A stretch of DNA of 6,163 nt from the NCBI RefSeq assembly GCF_946885855.1, contig NZ_CAMPHH010000204.1, positions 1-6,163 on the forward strand, read 5' to 3'. The notes below the pieces were generated by a model, which made no database searches, was not told where the DNA came from, and saw only the letters and a list, made by a program, of their open reading frames with translations. Every line of letters starts with the position of its first letter. Position 1 is the stretch's first letter. The DNA comes from an uncultured Actinotalea sp. (GTDB lineage Bacteria > Actinomycetota > Actinomycetes > Actinomycetales > Cellulomonadaceae). Position numbers and translations under genes: made by a program. Shown in pieces: positions 1-5,019 of the stretch.

Positions 1-511
1 GCGGCCCGACGGCCGGCACGGGGACCCGGAGCTCGCGGGGCGCTCGGGCCGCGAGCACCCCCGCGGCCAGGCCGGCCAGTGCCGGCGCGACCATCTGCAC
101 CGGGCCGATCCGCCCGGGCGCACCGTCGAGCTGGACGGCGAGGGACTCCACCGCGACCCAGGCGAGGAAGACGGCGGTCCACACGGCGCACCCGAGCAGG
201 GACCGGCGCAGCGCGGTCCACACCGCGGCGCTGCACGCCGCGGCCCCGATCGCGACCGGCAGGAGGACGGTCATCGCCGCCATGCCGAGGACGAAGCCCG
301 TCCGCGACCCGAAGCCGTCCGGCTCGCCGCTCGGGCCCCAGTGGGTCGCGATGACGGCCGCCAGACGGTCGTCCCACAGCGCGTTCGCCCCGAGCACGAT
401 CGCCCCGGCCAGGAGCGGCACGCCCACCGCGACCGCGGTCGCGCGCCGGTCGAGACCGGGGGCCCGACCCGCGTCGGCGGGCTGTCGGGACTCGGGGGCG
501 GGGGCAGGCAC
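1..511 (-). CDS. DUF1648-type (SdpI-like) integral membrane protein, 3' end beyond window
   Basis: Open from a GTG at 511 to the left edge: 170 residues, no stop. The start is supported by a strong AGGAGG (521-526 on the plus strand, read as complement) nine bases upstream. After a hydrophilic Ala/Pro-rich N-terminus (1-23) there is a hydrophobic helix (about 24-44). Then comes the segment THWGPSGEPDGFGS (56-69), which matches the DUF1648 signature of a His, a Gly-x-x-Asp and a following FGS/YGS. Further hydrophobic stretches lie near 73-95, 105-122 and 138-156. DUF1648 occurs at the N-terminus of SdpI-like membrane proteins, some of which give immunity to or sense toxic peptides; most actinobacterial members have no known function. 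It is divergent from the small membrane protein at 640. I infer a membrane protein; no substrate can be named. Confidence 0.8.
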   Translation of the reverse strand, partial: MPAPAPESRQPADAGRAPGLDRRATAVAVGVPLLAGAIVLGANALWDDRLAAVIATHWGPSGEPDGFGSRTGFVLGMAAMTVLLPVAIGAAACSAAVWTALRRSLLGCAVWTAVFLAWVAVESLAVQLDGAPGRIGPVQMVAPALAGLAAGVLAARAPRELRVPVPAVGP

Positions 512-639
512 GGGAGCGACCCTCCTCAGGGCGTGGTCACGATCAACCTACCCAGGGGACCCCACCGTCTCGCTACGCTCGTCGAGGGCGGGCCGGCCAT
601 CCGGCGCACGCCCGGCAGCCACCGGCGACAGGGGGACTC
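512..639. promoter_or_regulatory. Divergent intergenic region between two membrane-protein genes
   Basis: These 128 bases separate the divergent starts at 511 (minus) and 640 (plus) and must hold the 5' signals of both genes. On the minus strand a TANNNT-type -10 candidate, TAGGTT, lies at 550-545, about 34 bases before the GTG at 511. On the plus strand TACGCT (574-579) is a weak -10 candidate for the gene at 640. Neither has a recognisable -35. A short GGGGACCCC palindrome sits at 555-563. Assignments are weak. Confidence 0.3.
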
Positions 640-1086
640 GTGACCGGACCCGCGACGGGGACGACGTCGTCCGCCGCGCCGCCGGTCGCCCGGCACCGTC
701 CCTGGTCGACGCTCCTGCTCGCCGTCTGCGTGACGCAGGTCGCGACGGCGGTCGCGGGCGGCACCGTCCTCATGGTGGTCCGCGACGCGGCCTTCGGCAC
801 AGCCACCGCGGCGGCGATGGTCTCCGCCGCGGTCCCGGCCGGGATGGCGGTGTGGGTCTGGATCGGCCGGCAGCGGGCCGACGCGGACCGTCCGCGGACG
901 CTGCGCACCGCCGCGCTCACGGGGTTCGTCCTGGCCACCCTCACCGCGATCGTCGAGCTGGTGTCGCTCGCGGGGGTGCTCGCCGGCGTGACGACCCTCG
1001 ACTCCGGCTTCGGCCTGGCGAGCCTCCTGCTGACCGTCGCGCTCGGGGCCCTGTCCGCACGGACGGCCTCGGCCACCGCGGTCTGA
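640..1086 (+). CDS. Small four-helix membrane protein, first of a tandem paralogous pair
   Basis: 148 residues from a GTG preceded by an AGGGGGA Shine-Dalgarno-like stretch (630-636). I do not recognise a named family. A hydrophilic Thr/Ala/Pro-rich N-terminus (1-18) leads to HRPWST (19-24). Four predicted transmembrane segments follow at about 24-47, 56-76, 91-117 and 124-142. A conserved positively charged loop (GRQRADADRPRTLR, 76-89) lies between helices 2 and 3. By the positive-inside rule this loop should face the cytoplasm, placing both termini inside. No catalytic or transport motif is visible. It is paralogous to the next gene: hand alignment of the last 130 residues is ungapped with about 65 identities. 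The shared loop and SLAGV-AG (109-116) are the best-conserved parts. Same strand as its paralogue, 126 bases apart, so co-transcription is possible but not shown. Confidence 0.82.
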   Translation: MTGPATGTTSSAAPPVARHRPWSTLLLAVCVTQVATAVAGGTVLMVVRDAAFGTATAAAMVSAAVPAGMAVWVWIGRQRADADRPRTLRTAALTGFVLATLTAIVELVSLAGVLAGVTTLDSGFGLASLLLTVALGALSARTASATAV

Positions 1087-1096
1087 CCGGGGGACG

Positions 1097-1127
1097 GCAC
1101 CCGCGACGGGTGCGAGGACCAGCCTCG
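1097..1127 (+). terminator. Two adjacent short hairpins between the paralogues (possible attenuator or weak terminator)
   Basis: GCACCCG (1097-1103) and CGGGTGC (1107-1113) form a perfect 7-bp stem with a CGA loop, starting 10 bases after the stop at 1086. It is followed immediately by a second stem, CGAGG (1113-1117) with CCTCG (1123-1127), which shares one base with the first. There is no T-tract, so a classical intrinsic terminator is not demonstrated; an mRNA-stabilising or attenuating role is equally possible. Confidence 0.3.
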
Positions 1128-1212
1128 ACACCCCCGACCAACATCGTTCCGGTCGTGACCGGACCGGAGGGAGCCGCGCAGGCTCGCCACGACCCAGTCG
1201 CAGGGGATCCGC

Positions 1213-1665
1213 ATGACCGAGGACACGAGCCGGACCGCCACGAGCGCCGCGACCGCCACGACCGGGGTGCCTCACCGTCCGTGGTCCACGTCCCTGCTCG
1301 CGGTCCATCTCGCGCAGACCGTCCTCGTCCTGGTCGGCGGGGTGGTGCGGACCGTGGCGGAGGGGACGTCCGTCGTGACCGGCACCGCGGCGACGACGGT
1401 CGCGGCCGCGCTCCCGGCAGGGATGGCCCTCTGGGTCGCCGTCGGCCGTCGACGCGCCGACGCGGGACGACCACGGGCCCTCCGCGACGCCGCCGTCGTG
1501 GGCTTCACCGTCGCCGCGATCTTCGCGATCGTCCAGGTGGCGTCGCTCGCCGGGGTGATCGCCGGGCTGACGGTCCTCGAGGTGGTCCACGGAGTCGTGC
1601 TCCTCGCCGTCACGATCACCGTCGCGGGGTTCGCGCTGCGCACGGCGTCGGCCGCCACCGCCTGA
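1213..1665 (+). CDS. Small four-helix membrane protein, second of a tandem paralogous pair
   Basis: 150 residues from an ATG with an AGGGG element (1202-1206) six bases upstream. The family is not recognised. It has the same plan as the preceding gene: polar Thr/Ala-rich N-terminus (1-20), HRPWST (21-26), and hydrophobic segments at about 27-48, 56-78, 92-119 and 123-141. The basic loop GRRRADAGRPRALR (78-91) lies between segments 2 and 3, and the C-terminus again ends in an RTASA motif. About half of the 130 aligned residues are identical to the upstream copy with no gaps. This indicates an old tandem duplication with divergence concentrated in helix 1 and helix 4. It converges on the DUF5997 gene. 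No enzymatic motif is seen; a structural, sensory or stress-related membrane role is conceivable but nothing in the sequence decides it. Confidence 0.82.
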   Translation: MTEDTSRTATSAATATTGVPHRPWSTSLLAVHLAQTVLVLVGGVVRTVAEGTSVVTGTAATTVAAALPAGMALWVAVGRRRADAGRPRALRDAAVVGFTVAAIFAIVQVASLAGVIAGLTVLEVVHGVVLLAVTITVAGFALRTASAATA

Positions 1666-1698
1666 CGGACCGACCGGCGGGACGACCGCGGCGCCGAC

Positions 1699-1779
1699 CT
1701 GACGGGGACGGCGACCGTGGCGACGTCCCCGCGCGGGGCGCGGGCTCTCCTCCCCGGTCCTGGCCGGGCGTCCCGTCAG
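1699..1779. terminator. Inverted-repeat-rich convergent intergenic region, candidate bidirectional terminator
   Basis: Two convergent genes end at 1665 and 1796. Between them CGGGGACG (1703-1710) pairs with CGTCCCCG (1724-1731), an 8-bp stem with a 13-base loop. A wider pair, CTGACGGG (1699-1706) with CCCGTCAG (1772-1779), is also perfect but overlaps the first left arm, so the two folds are mutually exclusive. The position fits a terminator for both strands. There is no T-tract on either side, and chance pairing in such GC-rich sequence cannot be excluded. Confidence 0.35.
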
Positions 1780-1795
1780 ACCCGGCCGGCGTCGG

Positions 1796-2194
1796 TCAGC
1801 GGCCCTCTGCCGCCGCCCGCTCCTGGAGGCGCTGCTCCTCCGCGCGGACCTCCTTGAACACCCGCCGCTCCCGCAGCAGCCACGCCGGCGGGTCCGCCTG
1901 GAGCGCCTCGATCTCGGCCGTCGTGAGCGGCTGGGTGACGCCGGCGCGGGCGAGACCGCTCGTCGACACGCGCAGCCGGGCCGCCACCACCTGGCGCGGG
2001 TGGGGGCCGTTCCTGCGCAGCTCGGCGAGCCACGGCGGGGGGTCCTGCTGGAGCGCCGCGAGCTCCTCGCGCGTGACGGTCGACTGCTGGAACTCCTCCG
2101 GGGCGGCCGGGAGGTAGATCTCGAGCTTGGCCGCCGCGGTCGAGGCCTTCATGGACTGGGGCTGGCGCTCGCGCTTCGCGGGGGTGTCGGTCAC
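1796..2194 (-). CDS. DUF5997 family protein
   Basis: 132 residues from a GTG at 2194; no Shine-Dalgarno is present, but a -10 hexamer ends six bases upstream, so translation is probably leaderless. The sequence resembles the actinobacterial DUF5997 family as I recall it. Landmarks are an N-terminal SMKASTAAAKLEIYL segment (14-28), the RRNGPHPR block (60-67), a helix-turn-helix-like stretch VVAARLRVSTSGLARAGV (69-86), and PLTTAEIEAL (89-98). Two halves carry the same motif: ALQQDPPPWLAELRR (47-61) and ALQADPPAWLLRERR (97-111). The C-terminus (112-132) is a charged, probably helical tail. No signal peptide or membrane segment, so cytoplasmic. Function is unknown. The divergent arrangement with an HTH-less LysR-type protein is, to my recollection, recurrent in actinobacteria and suggests a joint role. 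A DNA-binding role is inference from the VSTSGLAR segment alone. Confidence 0.88.
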   Translation of the reverse strand: MTDTPAKRERQPQSMKASTAAAKLEIYLPAAPEEFQQSTVTREELAALQQDPPPWLAELRRNGPHPRQVVAARLRVSTSGLARAGVTQPLTTAEIEALQADPPAWLLRERRVFKEVRAEEQRLQERAAAEGR

Positions 2195-2200
2195 CGCGCC

Positions 2201-2206
2201 AGGATA
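2201..2206 (-). promoter_or_regulatory. -10 element of the DUF5997 gene, implying a leaderless transcript
   Basis: Read on the minus strand the sequence is TATCCT, then GGCGCG, then the GTG start at 2194. A start of transcription about seven bases after the -10 would fall on the first base of the start codon. No AGGAGG-like site precedes the GTG. The -35 region (about 2224-2229, GACCGG) is not a good match. Confidence 0.5.
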
Positions 2207-2233
2207 CGGGCGGGCCGCGCGGGCCGGTCCCGG

Positions 2234-2239
2234 TAGCGT
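2234..2239 (+). promoter_or_regulatory. Candidate -10 of the LysR-type gene
   Basis: TAGCGT fits the actinobacterial TANNNT -10 pattern and would give a leader of about 33 bases containing the strong ribosome binding site AGGAGGAGGTG (2266-2276) before the ATG at 2279. No clear -35 is seen; GCGGGCC occurs twice upstream (2210-2216 and 2219-2225). This promoter would overlap the divergent DUF5997 promoter. Confidence 0.35.
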
Positions 2240-2278
2240 GGCCGCAGCCGCTGCCAGGACGAGTCAGGAGGAGGTGCG

Positions 2279-3085
2279 ATGGACCCCACGGGCGCCGCAC
2301 CGCCCGCCGACGACGCCGCGCCCGGGCCCGGCGCGTTCCGGCTGCTCCTCGTCCCCGGGACGACGCCCGGTCGCTGGGTCCGCACCTGGCAGGACCGGCG
2401 CCCCGGGACGCCGCTGGAGCTCGTCCACGCGACGGCGCAGGACCAGCTCGTCGCGTTGCGCGAGGGCCGCGCCGACGTCGGCCTCGTCCGCCTCGCGGAG
2501 CGGCCCGCGGACCTCAGCGCCATCCCGCTCTACACGGAGGCGAGCGTCGTCGTCGTCCCGAAGGGCCACCTCGTGACCGCCGCGGAGGAGGTCGCGGCGG
2601 CCGACCTCGCCGACGAGACGCTCCTCGTCCCCGCCGACGACGTCCTGGGCTGGGCGGACCTGCCCGGCGAGCCGTCCCTGCTGCCGCCGCCGGCGACCAC
2701 CGAGGAGGCCGTCGAGCTCGTCGCCGCGGGCGTCGGCGTGCTCGTCGTGCCCCAGTCCCTCGCGCGGCTGCACCACCGCAAGGACCTGGCCTACCGCCCC
2801 GTCACCGACGCCCCGACGTCGACCGTCCACCTCGCCTGGCCGACGGACCGCACGACCCCCGAGGTCGAGGCGTTCGTCGGGATCGTGCGCGGCCGGACGG
2901 CGAACAGCTCCCGCGAGCCCGCCCCGGACGCGCCGACGGCGCGCCCCGCCTCCGACGGGGGGCACGGGGGACGCCGGGACGCTGCGGCGGGTCGCGGGAG
3001 CGGGTCCTCCGCCGGCCGGCGGCCCGGAGGGCCCCGCCGTGGCGGTCCGCGCCGCGGTTCCACCGGGGGACGCGGCCGCCGCTGA
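2279..3085 (+). CDS. LysR-type substrate-binding domain protein lacking the HTH domain, with a Gly/Arg-rich tail
   Basis: 268 residues; the ATG is preceded by a near-perfect ribosome binding site (AGGAGGAGGTG, two-base gap). After a low-complexity Pro/Ala N-terminus (1-18), residues 19-206 resemble the ligand-binding domain of LysR-type regulators. Landmarks are FRLLLVPGTTP (20-30), GRADVGLVRL (63-72), IPLYTEASVVVVPKGHLVT (82-100) and AVELVAAGVGVLVVPQSLARL (144-164). The winged helix-turn-helix that normally occupies about the first 60 residues of LysR proteins is absent, so it cannot bind DNA in the usual way. It may sense a small molecule and act through a partner. From 212 to 268 the protein is a disordered tail rich in Arg, Gly, Ser and Pro, with GGPRRGGPRRG near the end, which could contact nucleic acid. 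It is cytoplasmic. HTH-less members paired divergently with DUF5997 genes are, from memory, common in actinobacteria. The ligand is unknown. Confidence 0.85.
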   Translation: MDPTGAAPPADDAAPGPGAFRLLLVPGTTPGRWVRTWQDRRPGTPLELVHATAQDQLVALREGRADVGLVRLAERPADLSAIPLYTEASVVVVPKGHLVTAAEEVAAADLADETLLVPADDVLGWADLPGEPSLLPPPATTEEAVELVAAGVGVLVVPQSLARLHHRKDLAYRPVTDAPTSTVHLAWPTDRTTPEVEAFVGIVRGRTANSSREPAPDAPTARPASDGGHGGRRDAAAGRGSGSSAGRRPGGPRRGGPRRGSTGGRGRR

Positions 3086-3106
3086 CGCACCCGGGCCAGG
3101 ATTCGT

Positions 3107-3136
3107 ATGACGTTTCGACGTCAGCACGGCTAGGAT
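3107..3136 (+). promoter_or_regulatory. deoC promoter (ATGACG - 18 bp - TAGGAT), probably leaderless
   Basis: ATGACG (3107-3112) matches four of six bases of TTGACA; an 18-base spacer leads to TAGGAT (3131-3136), a good TANNNT -10. Seven bases (GCGGCGC) separate it from the ATG at 3144, placing the likely transcription start at or next to the start codon. The same AGGA (3132-3135) could instead be a weak Shine-Dalgarno sequence eight bases before the ATG, which would require a promoter farther upstream. Confidence 0.58.
3108..3123. promoter_or_regulatory. Perfect inverted repeat TGACGT-TTCG-ACGTCA, candidate GntR-type operator
   Basis: Six-base arms pair exactly around a four-base centre. 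The repeat covers most of the -35 hexamer and the first part of the spacer of the deoC promoter, where a bound protein would block RNA polymerase. Its inner core reads GT-TTCG-AC, the GT-N4-AC geometry typical of GntR/HutC regulators, though the central TA preferred by many HutC sites is absent. The natural candidate ligand is the GntR-type protein encoded at 4208. Confidence 0.5.
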
Positions 3137-3143
3137 GCGGCGC

Positions 3144-4208
3144 ATGACCCACAGCGCAACCGAGTCCCCGACGGCGGCCGGCGCGGCCACCCAGGGCGCC
3201 GTCGCCCTGCAGCACACCGCCGGGACGCAGGCCACCAGCGCGGAGATCGTCGCGCAGGCCCACCACCTCACCGGCCAGGCGACGCTCGACGACGCCGGGC
3301 TCGCCCGCTACCTCCGGGGCCTGCCCGGCGTGGACAAGGTCGGCGCCGACGGCCGTGCGCAGATGCTCGGTTCGCGCTCCATCAAGACCACTGCGAAGGC
3401 GTGGGCGCTGGACCAGACCATCCGGATGATCGACCTCACGACGCTCGAGGGGGCCGACACCCCGGGCAAGGTCGCGTCGCTCGCTGCCAAGGCGAGGAAC
3501 CCCGACCCGAACGACCCGGACTGCCCCCGCGTGGCCGCCGTCTGCGTCTACGGGGACCTCGTGCCCCACGCGAAGGCGGCACTGGAGGGCACCGGCATCC
3601 ACATCGCCGCGGTCGCGACGGCATTCCCGTCCGGACGGGCGAGCCGCGAGGTGCGGCTCCTGGACACCCGCGAGGCCGTCGCGAACGGCGCCGACGAGAT
3701 CGACATGGTGATCGACCGCGGCGCCTTCCTGTCCGGGCGTTACTCGGCCGTGTTCGAGGACGTCCTCGCCGTGCGGGAGGCCTGCGGCACCGGGCCGGAC
3801 CGCGCGCACCTCAAGGTCATCCTGGAGACCGGCGAGCTGGCGACCTACGACAACGTCCGCCGCGCCTCGTGGCTCGCGATGCTCGCCGGCGCCGACTTCA
3901 TCAAGACCTCGACCGGCAAGGTCTCCCCCGCCGCGACGCTGCCCGTGACGATCGTCATGCTCGAGGCGGTGCGCGACTACCACCGCGCGACCGGCGTGCA
4001 CATCGGCGTCAAGCCCGCCGGCGGCATCTCGACCTCGAAGGACGCGATGAAGTACCTCGTCGCCGTCAACGAGACCGTCGGCGAGGACTGGCTCAACCCC
4101 GACCTCTTCCGGTTCGGGGCGTCGTCACTGCTCAACGACGTGCTCATGCAGCGCCACAAGCTGCGCACCGGCGTCTACTCGGGTCCCGACTACATCTCGG
4201 TGGGCTGA
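3144..4208 (+). CDS. deoC: Deoxyribose-phosphate aldolase (DERA)
   Basis: Cytoplasmic class I aldolase (EC 4.1.2.4) splitting 2-deoxy-D-ribose 5-phosphate into glyceraldehyde 3-phosphate and acetaldehyde in deoxynucleoside catabolism. With the ATG at 3144 it has 354 residues. An in-frame ATG at 3135 is less likely because it lies inside the putative -10. The DeoC domain starts near MIDLTTLEG (95-103). It contains AAVCVYG, then ADEIDMV with Asp187 (E. coli Asp102), DFIKTSTGK with the Schiff-base Lys254 (E. coli Lys167), GVKPAGGIST with Lys290 (E. coli Lys201) and RFGASSLLNDVL. All key residues are intact. An extension of about 80 residues precedes the barrel, making it longer than the 259-residue E. 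coli enzyme. The segment GSRSIKTTAKAWAL in it is, as far as I recall, typical of the long actinobacterial form. It is first in an operon, overlapping the regulator gene by one base (TGATG). Confidence 0.97.
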   Translation: MTHSATESPTAAGAATQGAVALQHTAGTQATSAEIVAQAHHLTGQATLDDAGLARYLRGLPGVDKVGADGRAQMLGSRSIKTTAKAWALDQTIRMIDLTTLEGADTPGKVASLAAKARNPDPNDPDCPRVAAVCVYGDLVPHAKAALEGTGIHIAAVATAFPSGRASREVRLLDTREAVANGADEIDMVIDRGAFLSGRYSAVFEDVLAVREACGTGPDRAHLKVILETGELATYDNVRRASWLAMLAGADFIKTSTGKVSPAATLPVTIVMLEAVRDYHRATGVHIGVKPAGGISTSKDAMKYLVAVNETVGEDWLNPDLFRFGASSLLNDVLMQRHKLRTGVYSGPDYISVG

Positions 4209-5002
4209 TGTCACGCGCCCACCGCGTCGCGCGCGAGCTCGAGCGCCGGGTCCTGGACGGCACCTACCCGCCCGGCTCGCAGCTGCCGACCGAGCCCGAC
4301 CTGTGCGTGGAGTTCGGCGTGAGCCGGACGACCGTCCGCGCCGCCGTCGGCACGCTGCAGGACCGCGGTCTGGTGAGCCGGGAGCAGGGTCGTGGCACCT
4401 TCGTGCGTTCCGCCGACCACGTCGACCTCACGATGTTCCTCGACGCGAACCTCTCCATGACGGCCGTCATCCGTGCGGCGGGTCACGACCCCGGCACGAC
4501 CGGGGTCACCGTGGCCGAGGAGGTGCCGGCCGGCCCGGTCGCGGATGCCCTCGGGCTGCCGCCCGGCGCGCCGTGCCGCGTGCTGCGGCGCATCCGCACG
4601 GCCGACGGCGTCCCGTCGTTCGAGAGCGCGGACCACCTCGTCCCTCACCCGGACCTGCCCACGGAGCCCGGGGCGTACACCGGCTCGGTCTACGAGCTGC
4701 TGCGCACGACCTACGGCCGCCCGGTGGCGACGGGGATCGCCCGGGTCGAGGCCGTCACGCCGAGCCCGGAGACGTCGGTGCGGCTCGGCATGGACGCGGG
4801 CCAGCCGGTCCTGCGGCTGAGCCAGGTCCACACCCTCGACGACGGCCGCCCCGTCATGTACTCCGTCATCCACCTGCGCAGCGACGTCGTCCACCTCTAC
4901 GTCGAGCGCGGACTCGACCTGCTGACCGCCGACGCCGCGTCCCCCCTCGACCACCCCGGGCTCGCCACGGCGCCCGAGCCCGACCTGACACCGCACCGCT
5001 GA
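4208..5002 (+). CDS. GntR-family transcriptional regulator, HutC subfamily (UTRA domain)
   Basis: 264 residues. The ATG at 4208 overlaps the deoC TGA by one base, so translation is probably coupled; no strong ribosome binding site is seen. The N-terminal winged helix-turn-helix (about 5-66) is textbook GntR: LERRVLDGTYPPGSQLPTE (11-29), FGVSRTTVRAAVGTL (36-50) and GLVSREQGRGTFV (54-66). Residues about 75-236 form a UTRA effector-binding domain, with RRIRTADGVPSFESADHLVP (127-146), GQPVLRLSQVH (198-208), GRPVMYSVIHLRSD (213-226) and LYVERG (230-235). The last 28 residues are probably disordered. Such regulators usually bind DNA as dimers and release it on binding a sugar phosphate or related ligand. 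Being cistron two between deoC and an aldehyde dehydrogenase gene, it is probably the local repressor, acting on the palindrome at 3108-3123. Effector unknown; deoxyribose 5-phosphate is a guess from context. Confidence 0.94.
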   Translation: MSRAHRVARELERRVLDGTYPPGSQLPTEPDLCVEFGVSRTTVRAAVGTLQDRGLVSREQGRGTFVRSADHVDLTMFLDANLSMTAVIRAAGHDPGTTGVTVAEEVPAGPVADALGLPPGAPCRVLRRIRTADGVPSFESADHLVPHPDLPTEPGAYTGSVYELLRTTYGRPVATGIARVEAVTPSPETSVRLGMDAGQPVLRLSQVHTLDDGRPVMYSVIHLRSDVVHLYVERGLDLLTADAASPLDHPGLATAPEPDLTPHR

Positions 5003-5016
5003 GGACCCTGAGGACC
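4999..5016 (+). repeat. 9-bp perfect tandem repeat at the regulator/dehydrogenase junction, carrying the ribosome binding site
   Basis: CTGAGGACC occurs twice back to back (4999-5007 and 5008-5016), four bases before the ATG at 5020. The first copy contains the TGA stop of the GntR gene; the second supplies another in-frame TGA (5009-5011) and a GAGGA Shine-Dalgarno core (5010-5014) five bases from the ATG. The first copy's GAGGA is 14 bases from the ATG, too far to be optimal. Confidence 0.7.
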
Positions 5017-5019
5017 ACC

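Noticed and set aside
526..1590. A long minus-strand open frame (354 codons) opposite both small membrane-protein genes.
   Set aside because: The translation is low-complexity Arg/Gly/Asp/His with no domain, and it runs antisense to two genes with good starts, hydrophobic segments and mutual homology. It is a typical high-GC shadow frame.
1727..1738. The CCCCGCGCGGGG palindrome as a protein-binding site.
   Set aside because: It is a pure G/C palindrome within a terminator-like, convergent intergenic region; such strings arise easily by chance at this base composition.
282..2117. A 611-codon plus-strand open frame.
   Set aside because: Its product is Arg/Pro/Gly-rich without recognisable domains and crosses four better-supported genes and two intergenic regions on both strands. 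It is open only because stop codons are rare at this GC content.
2984..3085. Whether the Gly/Arg-rich end of the LysR-type protein results from a frameshift.
   Set aside because: The frame stays open to a normal TGA shortly before the deoC promoter. Basic low-complexity tails are, as I recall, present in homologues, so a frameshift need not be invoked, though it cannot be formally excluded here.
2802..4001. A 399-codon minus-strand open frame opposite deoC and the LysR-type gene.
   Set aside because: It is antisense to the unmistakable DeoC catalytic motifs and shows no family signature of its own.
3401..4207. A possible long N-terminal extension of the GntR regulator (the frame is open back to 3401).
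   Set aside because: The upstream part is an Arg-rich out-of-frame reading of deoC. The GntR domain normally begins within a few residues of the protein start, and the ATG at 4208 gives the expected length and a typical TGATG overlap.
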